A stretch of 53,559 nucleotides of DNA, taken from positions 1-53,559 of the forward strand of contig CAJUTM010000022.1 in the NCBI GenBank assembly GCA_910589595.1, given 5' to 3'. Of this stretch, positions 7,158 to 14,618 are shown in pieces (position 1 is the first letter of the stretch; each line of letters opens with the position of its first letter). The notes under the pieces were generated by a model that saw only the letters and a list, made by a program, of their open reading frames with translations, was not told the DNA's origin and searched no databases. The translations under genes and the position numbers were made by a program. The stretch is from an uncultured Eubacterium sp. Lineage in GTDB: Bacteria > Bacillota > Clostridia > Lachnospirales > Lachnospiraceae.

Positions 7158-8546
7158 TCAGAAAGTAAATTTATCTTCGAAATACGCTCGCAACTCACTT
7201 ATCTTAATTCTCTCCTGCTCCATCGTGTCGCGGTCACGCACCGTAACCATGCCATCCTCTTCCGAGTCAAAGTCATAGGTCACGCAATACGGCGTACCAA
7301 TCTCGTCCTGCCGACGGTAGCGTTTCCCTATATTTCCTCGGTCATCATATTCACAGTTATAATACCTGCTCAGTTCCTCATATACTTTTTCTGCACTTTC
7401 GTTTAACTTTTTGGAAAGTGGAAGCACGCCGATTTTTACAGGCGCCAGAGCCGGATGAAAATGCAGCACGGTGCGCACGTCACCCTCGCCGATTTCCTCT
7501 TCATCATATGCGCTGCACAGAAATGCCAGTGTCACGCGGTCTGCCCCGAGAGACGGCTCAATAACATAAGGAATATATTTTTCCTTTCTCTCATCATCAA
7601 AATAGCTCATATCTTCACCGGATGTATTCTGGTGCTGCGTCAAATCATAATCCGTGCGGTCGGCAATCCCCCAAAGTTCGCCCCAGCCAAACGGGAACAA
7701 AAATTCAATGTCACTCGTTGCCTTGCTGTAAAAGGAAAGTTCTTCTTTATCGTGGTCGCGGACGCGCATTTCTTCTTCTTTTATGCCGAGTTTCTGCAGC
7801 CAGTTGATACAAAAATCTTTCCAGTATTGGAACCATTCCAAATCCGTGTCCGGAACACAGAAAAACTCGAGTTCCATCTGCTCAAACTCACGGGTGCGGA
7901 ATGTAAAGTTGCCCGGTGTAATTTCATTGCGGAATGATTTGCCCACCTGACCAATACCAAACGGCACTTTTTTGCGCGATGTTCTCTGTACATTTTTAAA
8001 ATTAACAAAGATACCTTGTGCCGTCTCCGGGCGCAGATAAACCGTATTCTTCGCATCCTCGGTTACTCCCTGAAATGTCTTAAACATCAGGTTAAATTGG
8101 CGAATCTCCGTAAAATTGTGTTTTCCGCAGCTCGGACAGGCAATCTGATTGTCTGCGATAAAACTCTCCATCTTCTCTTTATCCCAGCCATCCACAGAGC
8201 CATCCAGCTCCAAATCGTTCTTGCCCGCATACTCCTCAATCAACTGGTCGGCACGAAAACGCTCGTGACACTCCTTACAATCCATAAGTGGGTCTGAAAA
8301 ACCGCCTAAGTGTCCCGATGCCACCCAAGTCTGTGGATTCATAAGGATTGCACAATCTACTCCAACATTATATTTATTTTCCTGAATGAACTTCTGCCAC
8401 CATGCTTTTTTTACGTTATTCTTTAATTCGACGCCCAGATTTCCATAATCCCATGTATTCGCAAGACCTCCGTATATTTCGGACCCCGGATAGATGAAAC
8501 CACGGTTCTTAGCCAACGCTACCACTTTATCCATTGTCTTTTCCAT
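7158..8546 (-). CDS. glyQS: Glycyl-tRNA synthetase, single-subunit type
   Basis: Charges tRNA-Gly with glycine (class II synthetase, homodimer, cytoplasm). It is 462 residues, the length of the Gram-positive/archaeal-type enzyme rather than the two-subunit GlyQ/GlyS. The start KNRGFIYPGSEIYGG is characteristic; four cysteines of the insertion zinc site are visible (CKECHERF and CPSCGKHN). Class II motifs include PETAQGIFVNFKNV, FRNEITPGNFTFRTREFEQME and the late SLGADRVTLAFL. ATG at 8546 follows GGAGG at 10 nt; a second ATG four codons later is less well placed. A sigma-A promoter lies just upstream, leaving a leader of only about 30 nt, too short for the T-box riboswitch common in Firmicute synthetase genes. 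Confidence 0.97.
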   Translation of the reverse strand: MEKTMDKVVALAKNRGFIYPGSEIYGGLANTWDYGNLGVELKNNVKKAWWQKFIQENKYNVGVDCAILMNPQTWVASGHLGGFSDPLMDCKECHERFRADQLIEEYAGKNDLELDGSVDGWDKEKMESFIADNQIACPSCGKHNFTEIRQFNLMFKTFQGVTEDAKNTVYLRPETAQGIFVNFKNVQRTSRKKVPFGIGQVGKSFRNEITPGNFTFRTREFEQMELEFFCVPDTDLEWFQYWKDFCINWLQKLGIKEEEMRVRDHDKEELSFYSKATSDIEFLFPFGWGELWGIADRTDYDLTQHQNTSGEDMSYFDDERKEKYIPYVIEPSLGADRVTLAFLCSAYDEEEIGEGDVRTVLHFHPALAPVKIGVLPLSKKLNESAEKVYEELSRYYNCEYDDRGNIGKRYRRQDEIGTPYCVTYDFDSEEDGMVTVRDRDTMEQERIKISELRAYFEDKFTF

Positions 8547-8583
8547 CTTCTATTATCCTCCAATGATTTGATTCATTTCCCTC

Positions 8584-8612
8584 ATTGTACTATTTTAAAT
8601 AACGTTTTGCAA
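8584..8612 (-). promoter_or_regulatory. Sigma-A promoter of glyS
   Basis: Minus strand TTGCAA (8607-8612), 17-bp spacer, TACAAT (8584-8589). Transcription would begin about 30 nt before the glyS ATG, excluding a T-box leader from this promoter. Confidence 0.75.
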
Positions 8613-8663
8613 GAAAATAATAATTTTAGAAATAACAATGTGTTTAAATGGTCGGCTCACCAT

Positions 8664-9893
8664 TTATTCCTCGTCGGATGGTTTTCCCTTACCCTCGTTT
8701 TTTGAACCTTTCTCTCTTTCGACAGATTGTGCATTATCTTCTTTTTCCTCTTGACCGTTAGGCTTTTCCGGCTGCTTTCTGGCAGTTTCACCATTTCCGG
8801 CCTTGGCTGGATTTTGGCCGGAATTTTCGTTTACTTTTTTCTTTCCTTTCTTTTGCTTCCCTTTACTAACCGTTTTTGTTTTCTTTATCTTATCTTTCTT
8901 GCCTTTTTTGGAAGACGGTTTGTTTTTCTTTGTTTCTATCTTTTTCTGAATTTTCTTAGAAGCTTCGTTCTTATTCTCACTCCTGACGTCTTCATCATTT
9001 TTTCTCTCCGGCTTCTTTTCCGGTTTCTTTTCTTTATCCTTTTTCTCTTCCTTTTTTTCTTTTTGGTTTTCGGAATTGACTTCTTGATTCTTACGTTTTA
9101 CTTCTGTTTCATTTGTCTGCTGTTTATTCTCCGGTGTTGAATCCTTATCGTTTGATTCAAAAATCTCAACTCCCTGTTGGTTTGCCTCCTCTAATATTTC
9201 ACCAATCCCTTTTTTATTCATCCCCTCTGTATTCAGATGATACTCTTTCTTTAATTTCTTTATAAAGGAATATTTACCAACCGATATTCCCTGTTCATCT
9301 GCTTTCTTCTTTTCTTCCTCGTTTAGGCTGACTGTCTGATAAACAACAGATACTTGTCTTTTTTCCTCTCGCATCCATTGACTAACAGTATTCTTTAATA
9401 ACGTCTCCGGTGGTTTCACATGCTGATAATCAAAGGAAATAAGCATGCCATCCTGCTCTAAATAACGTTTTTCTCCAAGACACTTTAAAAGCGCCTCCGT
9501 TACTACAACTAAATTGCCGGACTCCGGTAACGTTTCCACAATCTTACCGGCATCTTTATTCAAAGCGCAAATTTCTGTAACCTCATTATCCTCATCCACA
9601 ATAAAACGAATGCTCGGATTTACATCAAAAATAATCTGATTCCCCATCTCTTTTGTGTGCCCTCCGACCAAAAACAAGAACAGGCAGACGGCAACGGCTG
9701 CCAAACTTCCAATCGCTGCCGGAATCCGAAAACATACTCTTCTCTTTTCTTCCTCATGCTCCGCAAGTTCAGAAAAAAGTTCTTCTTCCGATGAAATTTT
9801 CTTCACTGGAGCCTTAGAAATTTTTTCAAACAAGTCATCCGGGGGCAATGTATTAAATGCTTTTATTAATTTTTCCTTTTCTCTATTATACAT
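8664..9893 (-). CDS. RsgI-like membrane anti-sigma factor with Lys/Glu-rich tail
   Basis: A 409-residue single-pass membrane protein. The N-terminal cytoplasmic part (about 1-55) should bind the sigma factor; a membrane segment follows (about 57-77). The extracellular part begins IIFDVNPSIRFIVDEDNEV, the signature of the RsgI middle domain, to about residue 260. The last 150 residues are an extremely charged low-complexity tail, mostly Lys and Glu with Asn/Ser/Pro, that probably sits in or binds the cell wall. ATG at 9893 is preferred: it follows AAGGAGG at 7 nt, while the in-frame ATG 11 codons upstream lies inside the sigma gene. The start is one base after the sigma-factor stop, so translation is probably coupled. 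RsgI proteins classically pair with SigI; here the partner is an ECF sigma factor. Confidence 0.85.
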   Translation of the reverse strand: MYNREKEKLIKAFNTLPPDDLFEKISKAPVKKISSEEELFSELAEHEEEKRRVCFRIPAAIGSLAAVAVCLFLFLVGGHTKEMGNQIIFDVNPSIRFIVDEDNEVTEICALNKDAGKIVETLPESGNLVVVTEALLKCLGEKRYLEQDGMLISFDYQHVKPPETLLKNTVSQWMREEKRQVSVVYQTVSLNEEEKKKADEQGISVGKYSFIKKLKKEYHLNTEGMNKKGIGEILEEANQQGVEIFESNDKDSTPENKQQTNETEVKRKNQEVNSENQKEKKEEKKDKEKKPEKKPERKNDEDVRSENKNEASKKIQKKIETKKNKPSSKKGKKDKIKKTKTVSKGKQKKGKKKVNENSGQNPAKAGNGETARKQPEKPNGQEEKEDNAQSVEREKGSKNEGKGKPSDEE

Positions 9894-9894
9894 C

Positions 9895-10461
9895 TCATGC
9901 CCTCCTTTCTTCTGCAGATACCGCATGATGCCTCAGCAGTTTCATAGAACGATGGTAACGTGACAGCACGGTCCCCACCGGCAAATTCAATATATCTGCA
10001 ATTTCCCGGTGACGCATTCCCATGATAACATGCATGATGATAATATCACGATCCTCCCTGGAAACCTTACGAAACAGTTCTTCTAGCAAAAGCTTGTCTT
10101 CAACTGCCGGAATCTGTTCGAGCAAAAGTTGACTCGTAAAATTGTCTATATCCACTATATCCTGTTTCCTCTCTGTTCTCCATTTCATTAAGTACAAGTT
10201 TTTGGCTATTTTCATCATCCATGCCATAGGATTTCCACGTTTTTGGTATAGATGACATGAACCTCTAATGCGGATATAGGTTTCCTGCAAAATATCCTCT
10301 GCATCTTCCTTGGAAAGAGCCATAGACAAAACAAAAGCATACATGGGTTTGTATGTAAGATGATACAACTCCTCGAATGCCTTATCATCACCCTGTTCTA
10401 TTTTAGAAAAAAGCGCCTCGTCAATCTGCACTCTATTTTGCTTATGTTTTCCTGCTCCCAT
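9895..10461 (-). CDS. ECF-type RNA polymerase sigma factor
   Basis: 188 residues with the two ECF domains only. Sigma region 2 covers about 20-90 (LSKEDAEDILQETYIRI, then the MAWMMKIAKNLYLMKWR helix). Region 4 is at about 125-180, with a helix-turn-helix HREIADILNLPVGTVLSRYHRSMKLL. ATG at 10461 follows CAGGAGG. It is co-transcribed with the RsgI-like gene, which should hold it at the membrane until an outside signal arrives. The target regulon is not visible; the secreted Lys-rich protein just upstream is a natural candidate. Length and architecture argue against SigI, which is larger and lacks a canonical region 4. Confidence 0.92.
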   Translation of the reverse strand: MGAGKHKQNRVQIDEALFSKIEQGDDKAFEELYHLTYKPMYAFVLSMALSKEDAEDILQETYIRIRGSCHLYQKRGNPMAWMMKIAKNLYLMKWRTERKQDIVDIDNFTSQLLLEQIPAVEDKLLLEELFRKVSREDRDIIIMHVIMGMRHREIADILNLPVGTVLSRYHRSMKLLRHHAVSAEERRA

Positions 10462-10546
10462 GTATACCTCCTGTACTTAATCCATATAAGACATCAGCCG
10501 GCAGGAACATATTCCCGCCAGCCATTGTCTCGCTGCCAAATACAAT

Positions 10547-11245
10547 TTATTTCTTTGTTACAAAAGTGGTGCTGATAGATGCATAGTTTGCTTCCTTTTT
10601 TGTCTTGATGCCTGTTACCGTCACTGTGTATTTTTGCCCTTTCTTTAATCCAGACACCTTTATTTTAATATTGCCCTTGGATTTCCCTGTCATTTTGGCC
10701 TCATACACCTGATTGTTTGAGTCGGTTACTTGTACTGTAACATCCTTTGTCTGCACCTTTCCTTTGCACTTTACAATAATTGTATTTTTTGCTTTTACGG
10801 TTACTTTCTTCGCAATCTTTTTCGCCTTTACTTTACATTTAAGTTTCTTTGCCTTAAACTCTGCTGTCACAGTGCCATATTCTGCTGTTCCTTTTGCTTT
10901 CAATCCGCTAATAGACAGCGTATACGCCTTTCCTTTCGTCATTCCACTGCCTTTTACGACAACTGAGCGGTTTGCTTTTTTAGCAATCTGCACCGGGATT
11001 TCATTCTGCTGTTCATCAATAAGTAATGCCGATGCATCTTCACTCCACTCTACTGCTGTTGAAAAACTTACGTTAATTTTTCCTGCAGCGGTACATGTTG
11101 CTTTCGCCTTTAATGCCTCAACAGTAACCGTTGTATCAGGTTGTGATTTCTTCTCCTTTTTTGCAGCCGATACGCCCGTAAAACTTGTTAATACTAAAGC
11201 AGCCGCCAATCCTAATGCTCCTATTGTTTTTGTCATTGTTCTCAT
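10547..11245 (-). CDS. Secreted Lys-rich protein with Ig-like/fibronectin-like domains
   Basis: 232 residues with a clear Sec signal peptide (MRTMTKTIGALGLAAALVLT, cleavage near VSAA). The mature part is very basic (many AKK and KGK runs) and beta-rich, with two similar modules whose ends read GKAYTLSISGLKAKGTAEYGTVT and later GQKYTVTVTGIKTKKEANYASIS, suggesting a tandem pair of Ig- or fibronectin-like domains. The basic composition fits binding to anionic wall polymers. ATG at 11245 is used because GGAGG precedes it and the signal peptide begins there; the longer frame upstream has no site. It lies 85 bp before the ECF sigma gene. Function unknown. Confidence 0.7.
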   Translation of the reverse strand: MRTMTKTIGALGLAAALVLTSFTGVSAAKKEKKSQPDTTVTVEALKAKATCTAAGKINVSFSTAVEWSEDASALLIDEQQNEIPVQIAKKANRSVVVKGSGMTKGKAYTLSISGLKAKGTAEYGTVTAEFKAKKLKCKVKAKKIAKKVTVKAKNTIIVKCKGKVQTKDVTVQVTDSNNQVYEAKMTGKSKGNIKIKVSGLKKGQKYTVTVTGIKTKKEANYASISTTFVTKK

Positions 11246-11393
11246 ACTGAGTCCCTCCATTCCTTTTTTTGCCTTTTGGCGTTTTATTTTCTTTATGCAG
11301 GTAAAAATCTCTCTTTCACCTGCTTTCATTAAGGACAATGCATGAAAAACAAACTTTATTGCAAGAAATTTAATTTTTTTTGATTTTCTTTGT

Positions 11394-12128
11394 TTAAATA
11401 TAAGTAATCGTAATACCGCCGAAAGAATTACTCCCCTCAAGGGTGAGCGTTCCCGTCAGTTCACCGGTATGCTTATTTTCCTCATTGACGGCTCCAAAGC
11501 TCGAAGCGACATGGTTAATCACCTGCCAGTTATGCGGCACATACAACTGGATGCCGGAGAAATTGATGTCTACATTCACCGTTACATTTCCCGATGGTAT
11601 CTGCGCATGGTCAAAATACACTTCCGCCGAGCCAAACGAAGCCTCTATGTTCACGGTCTGTAAGTTCGTAGAAGTGATATAGCGGATTACGGAACTAAAG
11701 GAAACACGAATCGCTACAAATTCCCCCTCCACACTTTCGCTGTCAGTGCCGCCTTTCTCCTGCCAGCTTTCCGTATCATATGCAGATATTTTCTTATGAT
11801 GGCACTTATGCCAGTGACAATTCTTCTTACGGAAACGCCCGAATAAAAGATAAAATCCAATCGTTCCCAGTAAAGCAACAAGAAGTATCGTCCACGGGGT
11901 AATCGCAGTAATACCTAACTGCTTGTCGTACATAATCCCGATAAACGCCAGCGGAAACAAAATTCCTCCAAAATTCAAACGGGGAATGCTGCTTATGAGC
12001 ACGGCCAGACAGACAACCGTAAATATAAGCGTAAAAGGTCCCATCTTCGGTAAATATCCCATTTGGCTGACAACAAGGTACGCTGCCGCCAGTATGAGAA
12101 AACTGCCCCAAAAATAATTTCTCTTCAT
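11394..12128 (-). CDS. LiaF-like membrane protein
   Basis: 244 residues: four membrane segments in the first 115 residues (about 7-22, 29-46, 52-67 and 77-95), a His/Cys/Lys-rich cytoplasmic turn (KKNCHWHKCHHKK), then a soluble beta-rich domain with the repeating pattern SFSSVIRYIT...EASFGSAEVYFD...FSGIQLYVP...SSFGAV. That is the right-handed beta layout of the LiaF/toast-rack type found in envelope-stress sensors. Its ATG overlaps the LytTR stop by one base (TAATG), so the two are translated together. LytTR plus such a protein is a recurrent Firmicute pair, probably reporting on membrane or wall state. Specific signal unknown. Confidence 0.78.
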   Translation of the reverse strand: MKRNYFWGSFLILAAAYLVVSQMGYLPKMGPFTLIFTVVCLAVLISSIPRLNFGGILFPLAFIGIMYDKQLGITAITPWTILLVALLGTIGFYLLFGRFRKKNCHWHKCHHKKISAYDTESWQEKGGTDSESVEGEFVAIRVSFSSVIRYITSTNLQTVNIEASFGSAEVYFDHAQIPSGNVTVNVDINFSGIQLYVPHNWQVINHVASSFGAVNEENKHTGELTGTLTLEGSNSFGGITITYI

Positions 12129-12589
12129 TATCTCATCCTCATTTCCATCAATTTCTCTTTTAATAGTTTCATGTAAAAGCGCGACACAAATACTTTCTTG
12201 TGCGTTCCTGAAAAAGCCGCTTCACTTGTCGTGGAAAAACTGCTTTTACTCAGGGAATATATCTGTTTTACATTAATTATTGCCGACTTGGAAATCCTCA
12301 GAAAATATGCCGGCAGCAACTCTTCCAATTCATACAAACGAAACTTGACATAATAGACATCATTTCTTGTATGTGCCTGAATGCCGCTGCTCTCTGTCTG
12401 AAAAAACAGAATATCCTCAAGTGCAATATAGTATTCCGTCTCTTCTTTATATAATACCAGACTCTGCTTTTCTGCCGTGACAGACGAAACGGCATGTTGA
12501 ATACGCGCGATTTCATCGCTCAGAGAATGACAGCGGATTACAATCTCTTCCTCTGCCGGTTCCTCAATCAGTTCAATCCGTATCTTCAT
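12128..12589 (-). CDS. LytTR-domain DNA-binding regulator
   Basis: 153 residues. The C-terminal two-thirds is a LytTR domain: a beta-rich fold recognised by YYIALEDILFFQTESSGIQAHT, YELEELLPAYFLRISKSAIINVKQI and KVFVSRFYMKLLKEKL. The first 45 residues lack a receiver domain, so it is a stand-alone regulator, not a response regulator. LytTR proteins bind pairs of direct repeats about 21-22 bp apart; exactly such a pair lies upstream of its own promoter (12671-12704), which suggests autoregulation. ATG at 12589 follows AGGAAGGCAGGAA. It is translationally linked to the LiaF-like gene. Confidence 0.88.
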   Translation of the reverse strand: MKIRIELIEEPAEEEIVIRCHSLSDEIARIQHAVSSVTAEKQSLVLYKEETEYYIALEDILFFQTESSGIQAHTRNDVYYVKFRLYELEELLPAYFLRISKSAIINVKQIYSLSKSSFSTTSEAAFSGTHKKVFVSRFYMKLLKEKLMEMRMR

Positions 12590-12633
12590 ATTTCCTGCCT
12601 TCCTTTTGGCGTCTGCTTTCCTGTGACAAAATC

Positions 12634-12704
12634 ATCATATCAGGATACTTTTTCTTTGTGAATACGATGACGGTAAGTGGTAAAAAAAGTCCGGTAAGCG
12701 GTAA
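12634..12704 (-). promoter_or_regulatory. LytTR-operon promoter with tandem 13-bp operator repeat
   Basis: Promoter on the minus strand: TTCACA (12657-12662), 17 bp, TATGAT (12634-12639). Directly upstream of the -35 are two copies of a 13-bp direct repeat, on the plus strand CGGTAAGTGGTAA (12671-12683) and CGGTAAGCGGTAA (12692-12704), one mismatch, 21 bp centre to centre. The spacing, two helical turns, matches how LytTR dimers bind, and the regulator gene is the first gene downstream. Confidence 0.75.
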
Positions 12705-12736
12705 CTTCCAGACTTGCAAATGAAATAAATTGAGAT

Positions 12737-13462
12737 TCACTCCAGTACGGAGAGCGAGCGGAACGTGCGGTCGGTATGCGCATCAAAGTATCGCTCCACA
12801 ACCATTCCCAGCTCTTTCAATACCGTCTCCCCCACGGTAAACGTATACAATTTCTGCATTGGTGAGGATACAATATACTGAAGCGTGTAAATCGTCGTCT
12901 CCGTAATCGCAATGCCGGATTTCCCGTCGTGACACTGCTCGCACACAACTCCTGCTTCCCCCACATAAAAGTGATGCAGCCTCTCCGTTCCTTGACAGCG
13001 GATACATGCAAAAATCCGCGGCGCCTCTCCCTCAATAACAAGCATCCGCAGTTCATATATGTACCGTACCAGTTCTCTTTTGAGGGAGGGAAGAAGAAGC
13101 GCCCGCAGCGACAGATACAAAAGATTTAACTCTTCTTTTGCCTGCATACCCTCGCGGGTAAAATAGGACGCCACTTCGCAAAAATATAAACCCATGTACA
13201 AATCATCCAAATCTTTCCGGAGTTCGGGAAAATAATTTTTTGCTTCTACCTGCTCTATCACATAAGAATCTTTTCCTTTATAGATGTAAAATTCTCCGAA
13301 AGTAAATGGTTCGGTCGCTGCCGAAAGAGGACTTTTGGGGCGTCTGGCTCCTCTGGCGAAAGCGGAGATTCGCCCCCGCTCCTTCGTCAGAAGAACAATG
13401 CGCTTATCATATTCACCAATGGTTGCTGCCGAAAGCACCATTCCCATTACTCGCTCTTTCAC
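12737..13462 (-). CDS. recO: DNA repair protein RecO
   Basis: RecO anneals single strands and loads RecA together with RecR in gap repair. 241 residues: an N-terminal OB fold (MVLSAATIGEYDKRIVLLTKERGRISAFARGARRPKSPL) and a helical part holding a zinc site (CIRCQG and CEQCH, four cysteines). The start chosen is GTG at 13462 after GAGGGG, since homologues begin at the residues right after it; the longer frame has no family support there. The 5' end overlaps the YqzL-like gene by 50 bp. Neighbouring era downstream of yqzL/recO order is the standard Firmicute arrangement. Confidence 0.93.
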   Translation of the reverse strand: MKERVMGMVLSAATIGEYDKRIVLLTKERGRISAFARGARRPKSPLSAATEPFTFGEFYIYKGKDSYVIEQVEAKNYFPELRKDLDDLYMGLYFCEVASYFTREGMQAKEELNLLYLSLRALLLPSLKRELVRYIYELRMLVIEGEAPRIFACIRCQGTERLHHFYVGEAGVVCEQCHDGKSGIAITETTIYTLQYIVSSPMQKLYTFTVGETVLKELGMVVERYFDAHTDRTFRSLSVLE

Positions 13463-13598
13463 GCTGTCCCCTCTCTTCCTTTGCTGAGTTTTCCCAGCCT
13501 GTATTTCCCTCACGCTGTCTTCCGTCTCCTACATACGCCAAATAGTCCGACACTCTCCCCGTGCGGGCAAATGTATTCCAATTCTCTTCGTTTCCCAT
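13413..13598 (-). CDS. YqzL-like small protein with C-terminal extension
   Basis: 61 residues from ATG 13598, which follows AGGAGG at 6 nt. The N-terminal part NWNTFARTGRVSDYLAYVG has the pattern W-x2-F-x2-TG-x3-x-YL-x-Y of the small YqzL family, whose gene sits between era and recO in many Firmicutes; position and pattern agree. YqzL proteins are normally below 50 residues and end shortly after that pattern. Here a polar tail of about 35 residues, rich in Gly, Glu, Arg and Asn, is read through the recO start in a different frame. The function of the family is unknown. The overlap may couple recO translation. Confidence 0.75.
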   Translation of the reverse strand: MGNEENWNTFARTGRVSDYLAYVGDGRQREGNTGWENSAKEERGQRERASNGNGAFGSNHW

Positions 13599-13698
13599 CA
13601 CTTTCCTCCTGTTGTACTTTGATAACAATAGGATATCCGGAAGCACTTTTGGCTATTCTAGCACTTTCTGGCAATTGAGGCAAACGCTGATTTTTTAT

Positions 13699-14604
13699 TT
13701 ACTCCGTTTCTTTATAACCAAAGTTTTTCAGAAAGAAATCGCTGTCACGCCAGTCTTTTTTTACCTTAACCCACAGCTTCAAATTGACCGGTATTTGCAA
13801 AAACTGCTCGATTTCCCGTCTGGCGTCCGTGCCGATACGTTTGAGCATACTGCCCTGCTTCCCTATGATAATTCCCTTGTGGGAGCTTCTCTCGCATATG
13901 ATGGTAGCGTCAATATCCATAAGGCGTTTTTTACCGGAACGCTCTTTCATCCGCTCAATCGACACCGCTATCCCGTGTGGTATTTCATCGGATAACAGAC
14001 GCAGCGCCTTTTCGCGAATCAATTCCGCCACAATCTGTCTTTCCGGCTGGTCGGTAACGGTTTCTTCATCATAAAACGCCGGTCCCTCTTCCAGATAAGA
14101 AAACATTGCGTTCAGCAGTTCGTCCACATTTTCGCCCGTCCATGCGGACACGGGAATGATTTCTTCGAAATCCATCATATCTTTATAGGCGGCGATACAT
14201 TCCAGCAGCTCATCTTTGCGAATGGTATCAATTTTATTCATCACAAGAATTACCGGAGCTTGCGATTTCTTTAATTCTTCGGCAATAAAACGTTCGCCCC
14301 TGCCTATAAATGTTGTCGCCTCGACAAGCCAGAGTACTAAATCCACTTCCTTAAAAGTTTTTTCCGCTACATTTACCATATACTCGCCAAGCTTGTTCTT
14401 CGCCTTATGAATCCCCGGCGTATCCAGAAATACAATCTGGCCCCGCTCGTCGTGATACACCGTCTGAATGCGGTTTCTCGTCGTCTGCGGCTTATTTGAG
14501 GTAATGGCAATCTTCTGCCCTATTATCTGGTTCATTAATGTCGATTTCCCTACATTCGGCCTGCCGACCAATGTAACAAAACCGGATTTAAAAACGTTAT
14601 CCAT
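13699..14604 (-). CDS. era: GTPase Era
   Basis: Era binds the 3' end of 16S rRNA and assists 30S ribosome maturation. 301 residues: G1 GRPNVGKST near residue 14, G2 and switch SNKPQTTRNRIQ, G3 DTPG, G4 MNKID, G5 SAW, then a C-terminal KH domain with IIGKQGSMLKRIGTDARREIEQFL. ATG at 14604 is preferred over the ATG four codons upstream: GGAG is 6 nt from it and the length then equals the standard Era. It starts 14 bp after the M16 peptidase stop, so the two are probably co-transcribed. Confidence 0.97.
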   Translation of the reverse strand: MDNVFKSGFVTLVGRPNVGKSTLMNQIIGQKIAITSNKPQTTRNRIQTVYHDERGQIVFLDTPGIHKAKNKLGEYMVNVAEKTFKEVDLVLWLVEATTFIGRGERFIAEELKKSQAPVILVMNKIDTIRKDELLECIAAYKDMMDFEEIIPVSAWTGENVDELLNAMFSYLEEGPAFYDEETVTDQPERQIVAELIREKALRLLSDEIPHGIAVSIERMKERSGKKRLMDIDATIICERSSHKGIIIGKQGSMLKRIGTDARREIEQFLQIPVNLKLWVKVKKDWRDSDFFLKNFGYKETE

Positions 14605-14618
14605 CTCTTTCTCCATTT

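Noticed and set aside
8547..8663. Possible T-box or other riboswitch before glyS
   Set aside because: The leader after the promoter is about 30 nt, too short, and shows no T-box sequence or terminator.
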